64,000 nt of DNA from Candidatus Thiosymbion ectosymbiont of Catanema sp. Cochon2018 (GCA_011392765.1 WYCW01000001.1:124001-188000), one strand, 5' to 3'. Positions 1 through 7,531 are shown, numbered from the stretch's first letter. The notes: generated by a model not told the origin, from the sequence alone. Numbers and translations are program-made.

Positions 1-342
1 CTCGGCTCCACCGGTTATTCACCCTTCGACGTGGTCGGTCCCCCGCAAGAGATCCCCATCGGACCCAGGACCGAGTTCCAGAGCGACTTCATCAGCCTGA
101 TGCGGCTGAATCAGGCCATCTTCGCCGCGGCCAAGCTGGTCCTCTACATGGACCTCTTCTTCGGCGGCGCGACCAACCTCATCGAGCTCATGATCAAGAC
201 CTGGGCTATCTACATGGTGCCGATCTTCGTAGGAGCCGCATTCCCGAGATACCGCATCGACCAGTCGATCCGCTTCTTCCTACGCTGGCCTACATTGATT
301 GGGATTGGGGCGGTGGTGTTGGCGGATTACATGTATGGATAA
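1..342 (+). CDS. nuoH: NuoH/EchB-like membrane subunit of a divergent complex I, C-terminal part
   Basis: The reading frame is open from the window edge, so the N-terminus lies outside. The visible 113 residues carry the NuoH-family acidic loop, here SPFDVVGPPQEIPIGPRTEF. In canonical NuoH the equivalent loop lines the quinone chamber and is richer in acidic residues. Hydrophobic segments follow (AIFAAAKLVLYMDLFF, TWAIYMVPIFVGAAF and a last helix ending VLADYMYG). The family anchors the peripheral arm of complex I or group 4 hydrogenases in the inner membrane. The matching NuoB/C/D genes lie 7.2 kb downstream on the same strand, so I infer one operon later split by an island. NuoH is the best name, but an Ech- or Mbx-like membrane subunit is possible. 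Confidence 0.8.
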   Translation, partial: LGSTGYSPFDVVGPPQEIPIGPRTEFQSDFISLMRLNQAIFAAAKLVLYMDLFFGGATNLIELMIKTWAIYMVPIFVGAAFPRYRIDQSIRFFLRWPTLIGIGAVVLADYMYG

Positions 343-355
343 CCGCTGGGAATTA

Positions 356-503
356 TTTTTTCCGCAAATGAACGCGAATCAACGCAAATTGATCGCAAGT
401 AGAGAAAAAACCACGAATCACACGAATCCTCGCGGATCGATTCGCGCACTTCGTAGGTTGGGCAAAGCCCGCCAGGGACGGTGGGCGTGCCCAACAATGG
501 TGC
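356..503. repeat. dispersed intergenic repeats at the left edge of island 1
   Basis: Two repeat types meet here. One is the CCGCAAATGAACGCGAATC type, also near 9950, 14610 and 46340. The other is a GTAGGTTGGGCAAAGCC type ending in GTGGGCGTGCCCAACA, related to sequences near 6140. The second runs directly into the reading frame of the next gene and appears to have replaced its 5' end. Confidence 0.6.
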
Positions 504-611
504 TGGGATGCGTATGAAAAGAAAGATTATGTTGATATATTTCTTCCATTCGTTGTTGAGAGCCTTGTCCGCCTTGATGCTGATATAATTGCTACACATG
601 ACGTACAAAAA

Positions 612-2447
612 ATGCTCGCCAAGAATTTTGGCCTAAGCTTACCTGCTAATATTGTTGAAGCACTTCTTAAACGAGCACGGAAAAAGAAACTCATACGTGC
701 TGAAAACAAAATACTCTTGTTGAATAGAGAGCAGGCCAAAGAGTATTCAGCAGCATTTCGATTCAATGAAAAACAAGAAAAAATTATTTCTGATTATGAT
801 AGACTCCTTGCTGCGCTAATAAAATTTGCTTCAGATAAGTACAAACTTTCCTGGAACAATAAATTTGCTGAGAAGGTGTTGTTTGAATACCTTGAGATTA
901 ACGGAATAACTATTATTAGCTCATTAACATCAGGTATCCCACTAAGGCAGATTATCAAACCAGGGGTCCGGGGAGATCTCTTTGTAGCAGCATCATTTGT
1001 CCTTGATGCTGAAGCCAATAAGCTTGATGAGTTCGGATATTTTGAATCGATTGTTCAAGGTAATATCCTTGCCAGTTCTATATATTTACCCGATACGGGA
1101 AAAACAAAAAAGAAACTAATAAAGACGAAATTTTACTTTGACACAACCTTTTTAATATTTGCTTTAGGTTATGCAGGAGAACCAAGGCAAGCAGCTTGTA
1201 CTGAGCTTTTAGAATTATTATGTGAAAGCAGTGCAGGACTTTTTTGTTTTGAGCATACGCTGCAAGAGATAGAAAATGGTTTGGCTGCGTGTGCGAGCAA
1301 CTTGTCTCCAACAACGGAAGGCACTCCCTACGGCTTTGCCGCAGACTATTTTCTTACGCAGGGTTGCTCAGAATCAGATGTCTTGTTATATAAAACAAAG
1401 GCTCGAGGAGACCTGGTGAAAAAACTAAATGTACGAATAGTAGAAAAGCCGGAATTCGATGAGTATTCAATTAGTGAAAGAACGTTGGATGAAGAACTTC
1501 AGAAGACGATTAGATATAGAAACGAAAACGCTCGATTCAGAGATGTGGACTCTATTTCTGCTATAGTCAGGCTTCGGAAAAACTATGAAACCCACCATAT
1601 CGAAGATTGTGGGGCTGTTTTTGTTACCACAAATCTTGCATTAGCGCGCTCAGTTAGAACCATTATGGTTCCCGCAGAGAAGCGAAATAGAGTTATTCCT
1701 CCCTGTATAACTGATCATAGGTTAACCGCGCATCTTTGGTTGAAGTCTCCAACAAAAGCACCGACGCTCTCAAGGAAAAGGATTATAGCAGATTGCTATG
1801 CGGCAGTTCAGCCCTCAGATACTTTTTGGGAACGATATGTGCACCAAATAAATGAATTGAAGAAGGAAGGCGATTTGACCGAAGAGAATTATTATTTATT
1901 ACGATATGATTTTGGTGTGCGGCGCCATATGATGGAGATCACTCAAGGAAATGAAAATGCGATAGACGAGGATGTATTTACCAAAGGTACAGTGCCAGAA
2001 TTGCTAGAAGTTGCTAGGGAAGAAATGAGGAAAAAGATTGTAGCCGAGCAGCAATGTCAGTATGAAGATTCTATAAATGAATTAAAAGATCAAGTAAAAG
2101 AATTGCGGGATCGAGAAAAGAGAGTTGAAGAAGAAAAGAGGAAGGCTGAAGAACAAAAGAAGCATGCACTTGCCCATATCAGAAAAATATCTCAAAAACG
2201 AGCACGAATCTTAAGAATAGTTGTGGGATTTTTTGTGGTCCTTACCTTATCTATTGGTGCTACACTAAGTATCTTTGGACGGAATGACCTTATATGGGGG
2301 ATCATGCCTTCATTATGGCTAGGAATCGCGTCAACAATTTTACTTGTAATGACAGTAGTAAACTTAGTATTTGGCACCACTATTATTCGAATAATGGATA
2401 GGTTTGAGCAGTGGATATTGAATCGAAACTCGAAAGGATTTTCCTAA
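612..2447 (+). CDS. PIN-like domain protein with coiled coil and two C-terminal membrane helices, probably 5'-truncated
   Basis: The first ATG gives 611 residues. The frame stays open back to about 393, and the codons from about 504 to 612 read like real protein (WDAYEKKDYVDIFLPF). No in-frame ATG, GTG or TTG was found there, and a dispersed repeat sits at the edge, so the true N-terminus seems lost. A PIN-like nuclease core starts near residue 173 (KFYFDTTFLIFAL) and has an Asp further on (RDVDSISAIV). A charged coiled coil covers about residues 485-540, and two hydrophobic helices lie near 545-570 and 580-600. The gene is much more AT-rich than the nuo genes, which suggests transfer. A membrane-tethered PIN RNase is inference; I do not recognise the family. 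Confidence 0.55.
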   Translation: MLAKNFGLSLPANIVEALLKRARKKKLIRAENKILLLNREQAKEYSAAFRFNEKQEKIISDYDRLLAALIKFASDKYKLSWNNKFAEKVLFEYLEINGITIISSLTSGIPLRQIIKPGVRGDLFVAASFVLDAEANKLDEFGYFESIVQGNILASSIYLPDTGKTKKKLIKTKFYFDTTFLIFALGYAGEPRQAACTELLELLCESSAGLFCFEHTLQEIENGLAACASNLSPTTEGTPYGFAADYFLTQGCSESDVLLYKTKARGDLVKKLNVRIVEKPEFDEYSISERTLDEELQKTIRYRNENARFRDVDSISAIVRLRKNYETHHIEDCGAVFVTTNLALARSVRTIMVPAEKRNRVIPPCITDHRLTAHLWLKSPTKAPTLSRKRIIADCYAAVQPSDTFWERYVHQINELKKEGDLTEENYYLLRYDFGVRRHMMEITQGNENAIDEDVFTKGTVPELLEVAREEMRKKIVAEQQCQYEDSINELKDQVKELRDREKRVEEEKRKAEEQKKHALAHIRKISQKRARILRIVVGFFVVLTLSIGATLSIFGRNDLIWGIMPSLWLGIASTILLVMTVVNLVFGTTIIRIMDRFEQWILNRNSKGFS

Positions 2448-2615
2448 TAATGCTAATCGGAAACCGGAATTGTTTCGTAAAGTCGATATCCTCCGCCCCG
2501 GCCCAACCTTACCACCCATTACGCAAATATAGTGGCAGTACCAACACCGGTCGATGAAGCAATCCGCATCGTTATGGGGATCGAATATGACGACAGCGCA
2601 TTTCAGGGTTGACAG

Positions 2616-2669
2616 CCCGTAAGTTGGGGTGAGCTTGCGAACCCCAACGAGTCGATTGTCTGAACGTAG
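2616..2669. repeat. 54-bp repeat, copy 1
   Basis: CCCGTAAGTTGGGGTGAGC, then TTGCGAACCCCAACGAG, recurs almost exactly at 3402-3456 and in part near 4845-4875. The two full copies bracket the toxin-immunity pair as direct repeats. A hairpin can form between TTGGGG and CCCCAA. Confidence 0.7.
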
Positions 2670-2978
2670 ATGAGCGCGGCGGAGGATAAAGACAAACCCA
2701 AAGAGCTTTCGGAAAACCCGGATGATCTGCTCGATGACGGGTATGAAGAAATCACACACCCGGAAGCGCCAGAACGCATCAGACGGTTTCGCAGTCCGAA
2801 GACGGGTGATGATGTCGAGTTCCATAAAGGAAGGCCAAATAAATCCAGCTGGAAAGGGAAAGACCATTGGCACAGATATAATCCAAACGCAACCGGTAAA
2901 CGTGACCTCATGCTGGACAAGAACGGAAATCCCGTACCAAAAGGATCGGAGGCATCACACATAGAACCTGGTGAGTAA
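2670..2978 (+). CDS. free-standing polymorphic-toxin C-terminal domain
   Basis: This 102-residue protein ends in a His/Lys-rich block (KSSWKGKDHWHRYNPN, then GNPVPKGSEASHIEPG). That block closely resembles the C-terminal tips of large secreted polymorphic toxins, where it follows a delivery module. Here there is no signal peptide, repeat region or delivery domain, and the acidic first 40 residues look like a linker. It therefore looks like a detached toxin tip or a cassette that recombines onto a larger toxin. An unrelated gene that fits an immunity protein starts 15 bp downstream. The toxin activity is inference, and the exact toxin class was not identified. Confidence 0.5.
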   Translation: MSAAEDKDKPKELSENPDDLLDDGYEEITHPEAPERIRRFRSPKTGDDVEFHKGRPNKSSWKGKDHWHRYNPNATGKRDLMLDKNGNPVPKGSEASHIEPGE

Positions 2979-2993
2979 CCATGGGTACGGACT

Positions 2994-3449
2994 ATGTTAA
3001 TTTCAGAATTCATGAAAGAGTATTCGTTATATGAGTCTGGAATAACCGGATGGAACTGGGTGGCATCAAACCGCCTGGTGTTCGAGGTCGAGCTGGCTAA
3101 TTGTAATCAAGAAGATTATACGGAAGACATGGGCGATTTCAGAGAGATCATTCTGATCTTCGATGGTTGTACCCTGATTGATGAATTGAATAAGGGATTT
3201 GACGGCCTTTCCAGCGGTGACGCTACAATTTATGAAGAGATCGAAGTAAAAGAATCGACATCGCCAACGGTCAGGCAAGGAATGAGACTAGCCATACGGT
3301 ATGATAACTATTATGGAGCAGACGAAAAGTGGTTGTGGGTCGTGATTTTCGCCGATGAGGTTTCCGTGATCGATCCGAAAAGGCCCGGCAATTCAAGCCA
3401 GCCCGTAGGTTGGGGTGAGTTTGCGAACCCCAACGAGTTGACTATCTGA
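2994..3449 (+). CDS. candidate immunity protein for the upstream toxin domain
   Basis: This 151-residue soluble acidic protein has no motif I recognise. Its size, charge (many Asp and Glu) and position directly after a toxin tip are typical of polymorphic-toxin immunity genes. The last 16 residues (QPVGWGEFANPNELTI) are encoded by the 54-bp repeat, so the native C-terminus was replaced or extended when the repeat arrived. The start is an ATG 15 bp after the toxin stop. Immunity function is inferred from position only. Confidence 0.45.
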   Translation: MLISEFMKEYSLYESGITGWNWVASNRLVFEVELANCNQEDYTEDMGDFREIILIFDGCTLIDELNKGFDGLSSGDATIYEEIEVKESTSPTVRQGMRLAIRYDNYYGADEKWLWVVIFADEVSVIDPKRPGNSSQPVGWGEFANPNELTI

Positions 3450-3456
3450 ACGTAAA
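3402..3456. repeat. 54-bp repeat, copy 2
   Basis: Nearly identical to 2616-2669 and in the same orientation. It supplies the stop codon and last codons of the preceding gene. Confidence 0.7.
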
Positions 3457-3498
3457 TGTTTTAGGGCTTGTGTTGACCGACAAACCGGAGATGAATTG

Positions 3499-3696
3499 AT
3501 GAGTGATATATCTTTAGGTTATACATATTGGCAAGATGAAGAGATGTGGCTAGGACATCTCGATGAGTATCCTGATTATATGACACAAGGAGAAACGATG
3601 GATGAATTGAAAGAGAACTTAATCGATATTTATAAAGACCTTACCGAGGGCCATATCCCAGCCGTGAGACATCATGCAGAGTTAGTTGTAGCATGA
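3499..3696 (+). CDS. HicB-family antitoxin
   Basis: This 65-residue protein has the partial RNase-H-like HicB fold signature: YTYWQDEEMWLGHLDEYPDY, then TQGETMDELKENL. HicB antitoxins bind and inhibit HicA mRNA interferases and usually repress their own promoter. I use the ATG at 3499, which has GGAG eight bases upstream, rather than the TTG one codon earlier. Its stop overlaps an ATG (ATGA) that opens a hicA-like frame, the normal gene arrangement, but that hicA is truncated. This antitoxin is therefore probably orphaned. Confidence 0.75.
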   Translation: MSDISLGYTYWQDEEMWLGHLDEYPDYMTQGETMDELKENLIDIYKDLTEGHIPAVRHHAELVVA

Positions 3697-3791
3697 AGAG
3701 AAGGGAGTTGATTTCAAGACTGTTTGTCGGGGACCTAGGTGTGTCGCTTTCCCATGCACCGCGGCGACGGCACTTTCCCTGTCCGCAGTGA
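3693..3791 (+). pseudogene. truncated HicA toxin remnant
   Basis: The frame begins MKRRELISRL, the usual HicA N-terminus, and overlaps the hicB stop by ATGA. After about 11 residues it loses all HicA character, with no catalytic His/Gly motif, and stops after 32 codons. The toxin has been lost by deletion or replacement while its antitoxin gene stays open. Confidence 0.6.
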
Positions 3792-3815
3792 TTCGTTCCT
3801 CATAAAGTTGCATAA

Positions 3816-4244
3816 GTGCTGATTTATCTCGATACGTGCTCAATTCAACGACCGCTTGACGACCGATCACAGCCTCGGATTAACCTCGAAGCTGAAGCGG
3901 TCGTTACGCTACTGAATTTAGTGGAATCCGGTATCATTCAATTGCTGTCATCTGAGGTACTCGAATTCGAGATTCGAAAAACCCCTGATCTGAGACGTAG
4001 AATCCGTACTACTGAAATCCTATCAGTGGCAGATAGGGTCGCAGGAGTTTCCATCACAGCCTATCTGAAGGCTCAAGAAATAATGTCAGCCGGCGTAAAA
4101 CCAGCAGATGCCCTACATGTAGCGGTAGCTATGGAAAATAGTGTAAGTTACTTCTGTATCTGTGACGATAAACTGCTAAAGAGACTGAAAACCCTTAATC
4201 TTGATCTGCCGCCATACTTCGTATCACGATCGAGTTGGTTATGA
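3816..4244 (+). CDS. PIN-domain ribonuclease (VapC-like)
   Basis: This 142-residue protein begins LIYLDTCSIQRPLDD, with the first acidic PIN residue, and has a later acidic motif in VKPADALHVAVA and a final CDDKLLKRL. These fit the Mg-binding carboxylates of PIN nucleases, which cleave RNA as VapC-type toxins. The start is a GTG at 3816; no better in-frame ATG precedes the conserved strand. The next gene starts 12 bp downstream and fits an antitoxin. A fragment of a second copy of this gene lies at 5137-5202, so the locus was once duplicated. Confidence 0.75.
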   Translation: MLIYLDTCSIQRPLDDRSQPRINLEAEAVVTLLNLVESGIIQLLSSEVLEFEIRKTPDLRRRIRTTEILSVADRVAGVSITAYLKAQEIMSAGVKPADALHVAVAMENSVSYFCICDDKLLKRLKTLNLDLPPYFVSRSSWL

Positions 4245-4256
4245 AAGTAAATCCAA

Positions 4257-4475
4257 ATGAACAAGAAACTGCCTACAATTGCGGAAATCAATCGGAGAGC
4301 AGAAGCCATACTCATGCAACAGCTGGGCGTTGCTGACACTCTGCGTTTCTTGAATCAATTCAGCTATGGCGCTGGTAATTATACTGCCGAACATCATGAA
4401 TGGCTCGACGCTTTTTCTTTGGATGATATTGTTCAGGATATCAAAAAAAATAGGGGTAGTGCCTATGGATCGTGA
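4257..4475 (+). CDS. small PIN-associated protein, probable antitoxin
   Basis: This 72-residue mostly helical protein (LPTIAEINRRAEAILMQQLG, then a GAGNYTAEHHEWLDAF segment) follows the PIN gene by 12 bp. I do not know a named family for it. Its size and tight coupling to a PIN toxin make an antitoxin role likely. Its end overlaps the start of a short broken frame at 4465. Confidence 0.55.
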   Translation: MNKKLPTIAEINRRAEAILMQQLGVADTLRFLNQFSYGAGNYTAEHHEWLDAFSLDDIVQDIKKNRGSAYGS

Positions 4476-4610
4476 CGAATCCCCTGTCGAACCTCTTTAC
4501 AAAGAAAGATACTCGGACAACTCGCTAATCAAAAGCTAGATAAGTCAATCATTGTTGATGATGTTACAGGCGAAATACTCCAGCTTGGCAAGAAAGGGTA
4601 TAAGTACTGA
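4465..4610 (+). pseudogene. short broken ORF between the PIN operon genes
   Basis: An ATG at 4465 opens MDRDESPVEPLYKER. The continuation that looks like protein (QKLDKSIIVDDVTGEILQLG, ending YKY) is in another frame and stops at 4608-4610. A single frameshift near 4503 would join them into a protein of about 48 residues. Its stop overlaps the next start as TGATG, which fits a once-continuous operon. Unrecognised. Confidence 0.35.
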
Positions 4611-4912
4611 TGGAAGTAGTAAAGGTATACGTCCATCTGCTTAACGAAGGGACAACAGTCTTAAGGCCAGTCCCTTCATTGGAGATTGGCGATAATTGGT
4701 ATCTTTTACAGGAAACGAAGGATTACGATCCTGATGACGAGGAATGGGAGTTTCTTCCAGGGGCGGTTGTTTTCTGCGAGCCGGAGAATCATGAAGGTGG
4801 TGAGATCCTGGTGGTGAGGTATGCGGTAAGCAAGGACGTAGATGTTGGGGTTCGTACCTCACCCCAATCTAACGTACTAAAAAATCGGTTATCTCAGACG
4901 CAACCGGGATAA
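4610..4912 (+). CDS. small acidic protein of unknown function
   Basis: This 100-residue protein has KVYVHLLNEGTTVLRPVPS, then a conserved-looking DYDPDDEEWEFLPGAVV and GGEILVVRYAV. I recall similar small proteins in toxin-antitoxin and immunity neighbourhoods but know no function. The last 25 residues read through part of the 54-bp repeat (VGVRTSPQSNV), so the C-terminus is probably not native. The start overlaps the previous stop (TGATG), and the next gene begins one base after its own stop. Confidence 0.5.
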   Translation: MEVVKVYVHLLNEGTTVLRPVPSLEIGDNWYLLQETKDYDPDDEEWEFLPGAVVFCEPENHEGGEILVVRYAVSKDVDVGVRTSPQSNVLKNRLSQTQPG

Positions 4913-4913
4913 C

Positions 4914-5111
4914 ATGAAAGTTAAGTACTTCGATGATACGGACACGCTCTACATTGAATTCCGTGACAGAGACATTATCGAATCCAGGGATCTCGATGAA
5001 AACATAGTTTTGGATGTTGACGCTCAGGGAAATGTTTGTGCAATCACCTTTGAACATGCAAGCAAACGGACTGACATCCATCATCTGTCCGTGGAAGGTG
5101 TCGCAGCATAA
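4914..5111 (+). CDS. DUF2283-family protein
   Basis: This 65-residue protein begins MKVKYFDDTDTLYIEF with the later SRDLDENIVLDVDAQG block, which is the DUF2283 pattern. These small beta-rich proteins are usually found beside toxin genes and are regarded as putative antitoxins. It is the last gene of the tight 3816-5111 run. No DNA-binding motif is visible. Confidence 0.75.
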   Translation: MKVKYFDDTDTLYIEFRDRDIIESRDLDENIVLDVDAQGNVCAITFEHASKRTDIHHLSVEGVAA

Positions 5112-5136
5112 CAAGCCCATACATCCGATGCCGGAA

Positions 5137-5202
5137 AACGGTTTGATGATCGATCATAGCCTCGGATTAACCTCGAAGCTGAAACGGTCGTCACGGTATT
5201 GA
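5137..5202 (+). pseudogene. fragment of a second PIN gene
   Basis: About 65 bp match the 5' part of the PIN gene near 3850-3915 with a few differences, including ATCGATCATAGCCTCGGATT and CCTCGAAGCTGAAACGGTCG. In the PIN frame it gives NLEAETVVTVL. It ends exactly where an AGGGCACCTTGAAAAATA repeat end begins at 5203, so the rest of the copy was lost at a MITE-like end. Confidence 0.7.
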
Positions 5203-5428
5203 AGGGCACCTTGAAAAATAGGCGTTTTCACTAATTAATTGAAAATCCGCAATCTGGTGTAGGCTGAAAGCAGACTTGATCTTTTATCCGCAGATTACGC
5301 AGATTTCCGCAGATGTTTGCGTTCTTTGACTGTGCAATCTGCGTTAATCTGTGAAATCTGCGGATTCAAAATCTAGTTGTCGGTGTTTATTTTGTAACGG
5401 CTACCCATCAAAATACACGAGAAGCACC
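5203..5428. repeat. repeat-filled gap: half of a GGGCACCTTG element plus a CCGCAGATTACGCAG palindrome
   Basis: 5203-5221 is one end of the about 100-bp element seen complete at 53000-53097 and 57317-57417. 5285-5370 is an imperfect palindrome built from CCGCAGATTACGCAGATT and AATCTGCGTTAATCTGTG. I see no gene here. Confidence 0.65.
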
Positions 5429-5581
5429 ATGACCGGAATGTTGGAAAAAGCGTTCGCCGAAGTAGCGAAGCTATCCACAATCGAGCAAAATGCCCTTGCT
5501 CGGAAAGTGCTTGAGGAGATTCGATCGGAGAGAAAATGGGACGGTCTCTTTGCAAACTTTACGGCAGAGACACAGAGGTAA
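5429..5581 (+). CDS. short antitoxin-like protein, possibly truncated
   Basis: This 50-residue protein (MLEKAFAEVAKLSTIEQNAL, then KVLEEIRSERKWDGLF) resembles the first part of small antitoxins of 70-80 residues found with ParE/RelE-like toxins. The usual Trp-x-x-Leu-Phe segment is followed at once by FTAETQR and a stop, so the C-terminal part seems missing. No partner toxin follows; the next gene is an unrelated hicB. Confidence 0.45.
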   Translation: MTGMLEKAFAEVAKLSTIEQNALARKVLEEIRSERKWDGLFANFTAETQR

Positions 5582-5592
5582 AAAATTGGGTT

Positions 5593-5796
5593 ATGAAACT
5601 AAAAGTGGTAATACATGATGCGGAAGAAGGGGGTTATTGGGCCGAAGTGCCGTCCATACCTGGCTGTGCAACACAAGGTGATTCCTTTGAGGAGCTGTTG
5701 ATCAATATTTACGATGCTGTCGAGGGGTGCCTATCGGTGGATATTGAGGATATCAGTTTATCGGAGAACGATACCCTGATGGAGATAGCCGTTTGA
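5593..5796 (+). CDS. hicB: HicB-family antitoxin
   Basis: This 67-residue protein begins KLKVVIHDAEEGGYWAEVPS and continues PGCATQGDSFEELLINIYDA, the classic HicB core without a C-terminal DNA-binding domain. I take the ATG at 5593; the longer upstream frame has no HicB similarity. The stop overlaps the start of the toxin gene by TTGA. This is the only HicAB pair in the window with both genes intact. Confidence 0.85.
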   Translation: MKLKVVIHDAEEGGYWAEVPSIPGCATQGDSFEELLINIYDAVEGCLSVDIEDISLSENDTLMEIAV

Positions 5797-5999
5797 AAGC
5801 TGTTAGCGGGAAAAGATTTTGCCGACTTCTCGAAGAGAACGATTGGGAACTAAAACGAGTAACCGGAAGTCATCACATTTTTACCAAACCAGGTAACAAT
5901 GTGCGTATTTCTGTCCCAGTTCACGGCAACAAATCGTTGAAGATCGGGTTACAACGGCACCTGATGAAAATTGCGAAAATAGATGAAGCGGAATTGTAA
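5793..5999 (+). CDS. hicA: HicA-family mRNA interferase toxin
   Basis: This 68-residue protein has the double-stranded-RNA-binding-like HicA fold: GKRFCRLLEENDWELKRVTG, then SHHIFTKPG with the catalytic His, and a final SLKIGLQRHLMKIA. HicA cleaves mRNA independently of the ribosome until bound by HicB. The start is a TTG overlapping the hicB stop, so translation depends on coupling. Full family length, no visible defects. Confidence 0.85.
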   Translation: MKAVSGKRFCRLLEENDWELKRVTGSHHIFTKPGNNVRISVPVHGNKSLKIGLQRHLMKIAKIDEAEL

Positions 6000-6002
6000 A
6001 AA

Positions 6003-6112
6003 CGAATTCGAGGTTTCACCCTCGGGTTATGGAATTCACTGGCCCTTGATCGATGAAGACCTCTCGATCGATGGCCTTCTGGGTAATGTGCATATTGGTA
6101 GACAATATAAAT
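6003..6112 (+). pseudogene. 3' fragment of a DUF2442-like gene
   Basis: This stretch encodes NEFEVSPSGYGIHWPLIDED and is a near copy of the 3' part of the intact gene at 7337-7531. The upstream part and any start are missing. It marks a duplication that put a DUF2442 3' end before and after the hicB/membrane-protein pair. Confidence 0.75.
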
Positions 6113-6440
6113 AATAATTCCATAAATAACCAAGAGCTTGCGTAGGATGGGCAAAGCAAGCGCCCATCAGGATGGTTTGAAGGTTCAGGTCTTTACGGAG
6201 GTTTCCGATCCGCGACTGTTTGTTAGAATACACAGAGCGAAGCGTGCCCACCAATGAGAAGCACCTCCCGGCAGGCAGGCGGCGTGCCTGACAAATTGGT
6301 TGGAGTTACCCGATGATGTAGTTTGTGGCCTGCTGTGCATCTTTGCACAGCAGGTGCTCACCACACCATTGATGCGGCTCACCACATCCTACGCTCAATC
6401 TACGCGGATTCCGAAGTAGATAAATTATAGAGATGGCAAT
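6113..6440. other. repeat-derived intergenic region, no gene seen
   Basis: Contains GCGTAGGATGGGCAAAGC and GAGCGAAGCGTGCCCACC, a dispersed pair with hairpin potential related to 450-500. It also has a CAGCAGGTGCTC/CTGCTGTGC palindrome near 6330-6355. No plausible coding frame. Confidence 0.5.
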
Positions 6441-6704
6441 ATGAAACACACCTTCACTCTCGAATATTGGCAGGACGCTGGGTGGTATGTGGGCAAACTC
6501 CGAGAAATTCCAGGGGTATTCAGCCAAGGCGAGACAATAAAGGAATTAGAGGAAAATATAGGGGATGCCTATCAGTTGCTTATGGCAGAAGCAGCGAAAT
6601 TCAGCATCCGCCTTCTCGAACGAGAAATATATCAGTGGAAATCAGGTGAATATACGATGGTAGCCAAATATGCTATGCGAATTTTACAGCGGAGACACAA
6701 ATGA
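6441..6704 (+). CDS. HicB-family antitoxin with variant tail
   Basis: This 87-residue protein has the HicB core (TLEYWQDAGWYVGKLREIPG, then FSQGETIKELEENIGDAYQL) but a C-terminal tail unlike the other two copies. No hicA follows. Instead its stop overlaps by ATGA the start of a membrane protein gene, so the usual toxin partner has been replaced. It may regulate or neutralise that protein, but this is inference from coupling alone. Confidence 0.75.
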   Translation: MKHTFTLEYWQDAGWYVGKLREIPGVFSQGETIKELEENIGDAYQLLMAEAAKFSIRLLEREIYQWKSGEYTMVAKYAMRILQRRHK

Positions 6705-7267
6705 ACATGTTCCAATTTTTTCGAGTGATACCAAATGGCGTGCCGAAAGAGTACGGCACGTTGTGTGAAATTTATTCTTCACCGGTTGAACGATTTGCTT
6801 TTTTATATGAAAGCTTGAATATTTTGGATGCAAAAGCTTCTTCTCTTCTTGCATTCAACGCAATCGGACTAGCTGCAATCGCCATTTGGCTTCAGTATGT
6901 TCCCCTAAATTGGATGCACCTGGGTTTGGACATTGTATTTTTACTCTTCCTGTTTTCTTGCGTATTGTGCCTTTTGATCATATGGGTATTCTGGTCGCCA
7001 GCTAGTCACTTCGACGATCCAGAGAGACAGGCTAAGACTCTCTTAAAATTGCGTGATCGCAGAACCCGTCAATACCGGAGAGCATGGTTTTTTTCTTCAG
7101 TCGCGGTAGTCGTTCTCTTTGTGTTATCGACATTTCATACAGTGGGCACCTTCTTGTATGCAAGTGGCCGCTGCAATGAGGGTTGTCAAATAATCTATTC
7201 CGAGGGAAACTGGGGAAATAGAGATAGTATACCGAGAAATACCCTTCCTGCTAGGTCAACCCCGTAG
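6701..7267 (+). CDS. small multi-spanning membrane protein coupled to HicB
   Basis: This 188-residue protein has predicted helices near residues 48-68 (SSLLAFNAIGLAAIAIWLQY), 74-97 (LDIVFLLFLFSCVLCLLIIW) and 128-148 (FFSSVAVVVLFVLSTFHTVG). The LDAKASSLLAFNAIG segment before and into the first helix resembles membrane effector domains of the Pycsar/S-2TM type, which damage the inner membrane in phage defence. No nucleotide cyclase is nearby, so that assignment is only a resemblance. It starts in ATGA overlap with hicB and is AT-rich like the rest of the island. Confidence 0.5.
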   Translation: MNMFQFFRVIPNGVPKEYGTLCEIYSSPVERFAFLYESLNILDAKASSLLAFNAIGLAAIAIWLQYVPLNWMHLGLDIVFLLFLFSCVLCLLIIWVFWSPASHFDDPERQAKTLLKLRDRRTRQYRRAWFFSSVAVVVLFVLSTFHTVGTFLYASGRCNEGCQIIYSEGNWGNRDSIPRNTLPARSTP

Positions 7268-7336
7268 ATAAAGATTCATGCTGATATTTAGTTTGAATAA
7301 ATATCATCGAGTAGAACACGTACATCTGGGAAAGGT

Positions 7337-7531
7337 GTGCTTCACCTCGTCGTCGATGGTAACAGCATTCGATGTGAGATGAAGGACCTGTCTCTCCTGC
7401 TTGCAACCGCAACGGAAAAAGAACAAAATGAATTCGAGGTTTCACCCTCGGGTTATGGTATTCACTGGCCCTTGATCGATGAAGACCTCTCGATCGATGG
7501 TCTTCTGAGTATGCAAAGTGGTAGACAATGA
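7337..7531 (+). CDS. DUF2442-like protein
   Basis: This 64-residue protein has HLVVDGNSIRCEMKDLSLLL and ends FEVSPSGYGIHWPLIDEDLS with a GLL motif, the DUF2442 core. Members usually pair with DUF4160 proteins and are considered possible antitoxins; none is found beside it. The start is a GTG after GGGAAAGG. Its TGA overlaps the ATG of the NuoB-like gene (ATGA), so an island gene now leads translation into the core operon. Confidence 0.65.
   Translation: MLHLVVDGNSIRCEMKDLSLLLATATEKEQNEFEVSPSGYGIHWPLIDEDLSIDGLLSMQSGRQ

Noticed and set aside
6701-7267. Complete Pycsar or CBASS system
   Set aside because: No cyclase or sensor gene nearby; only the membrane segment is suggestive.
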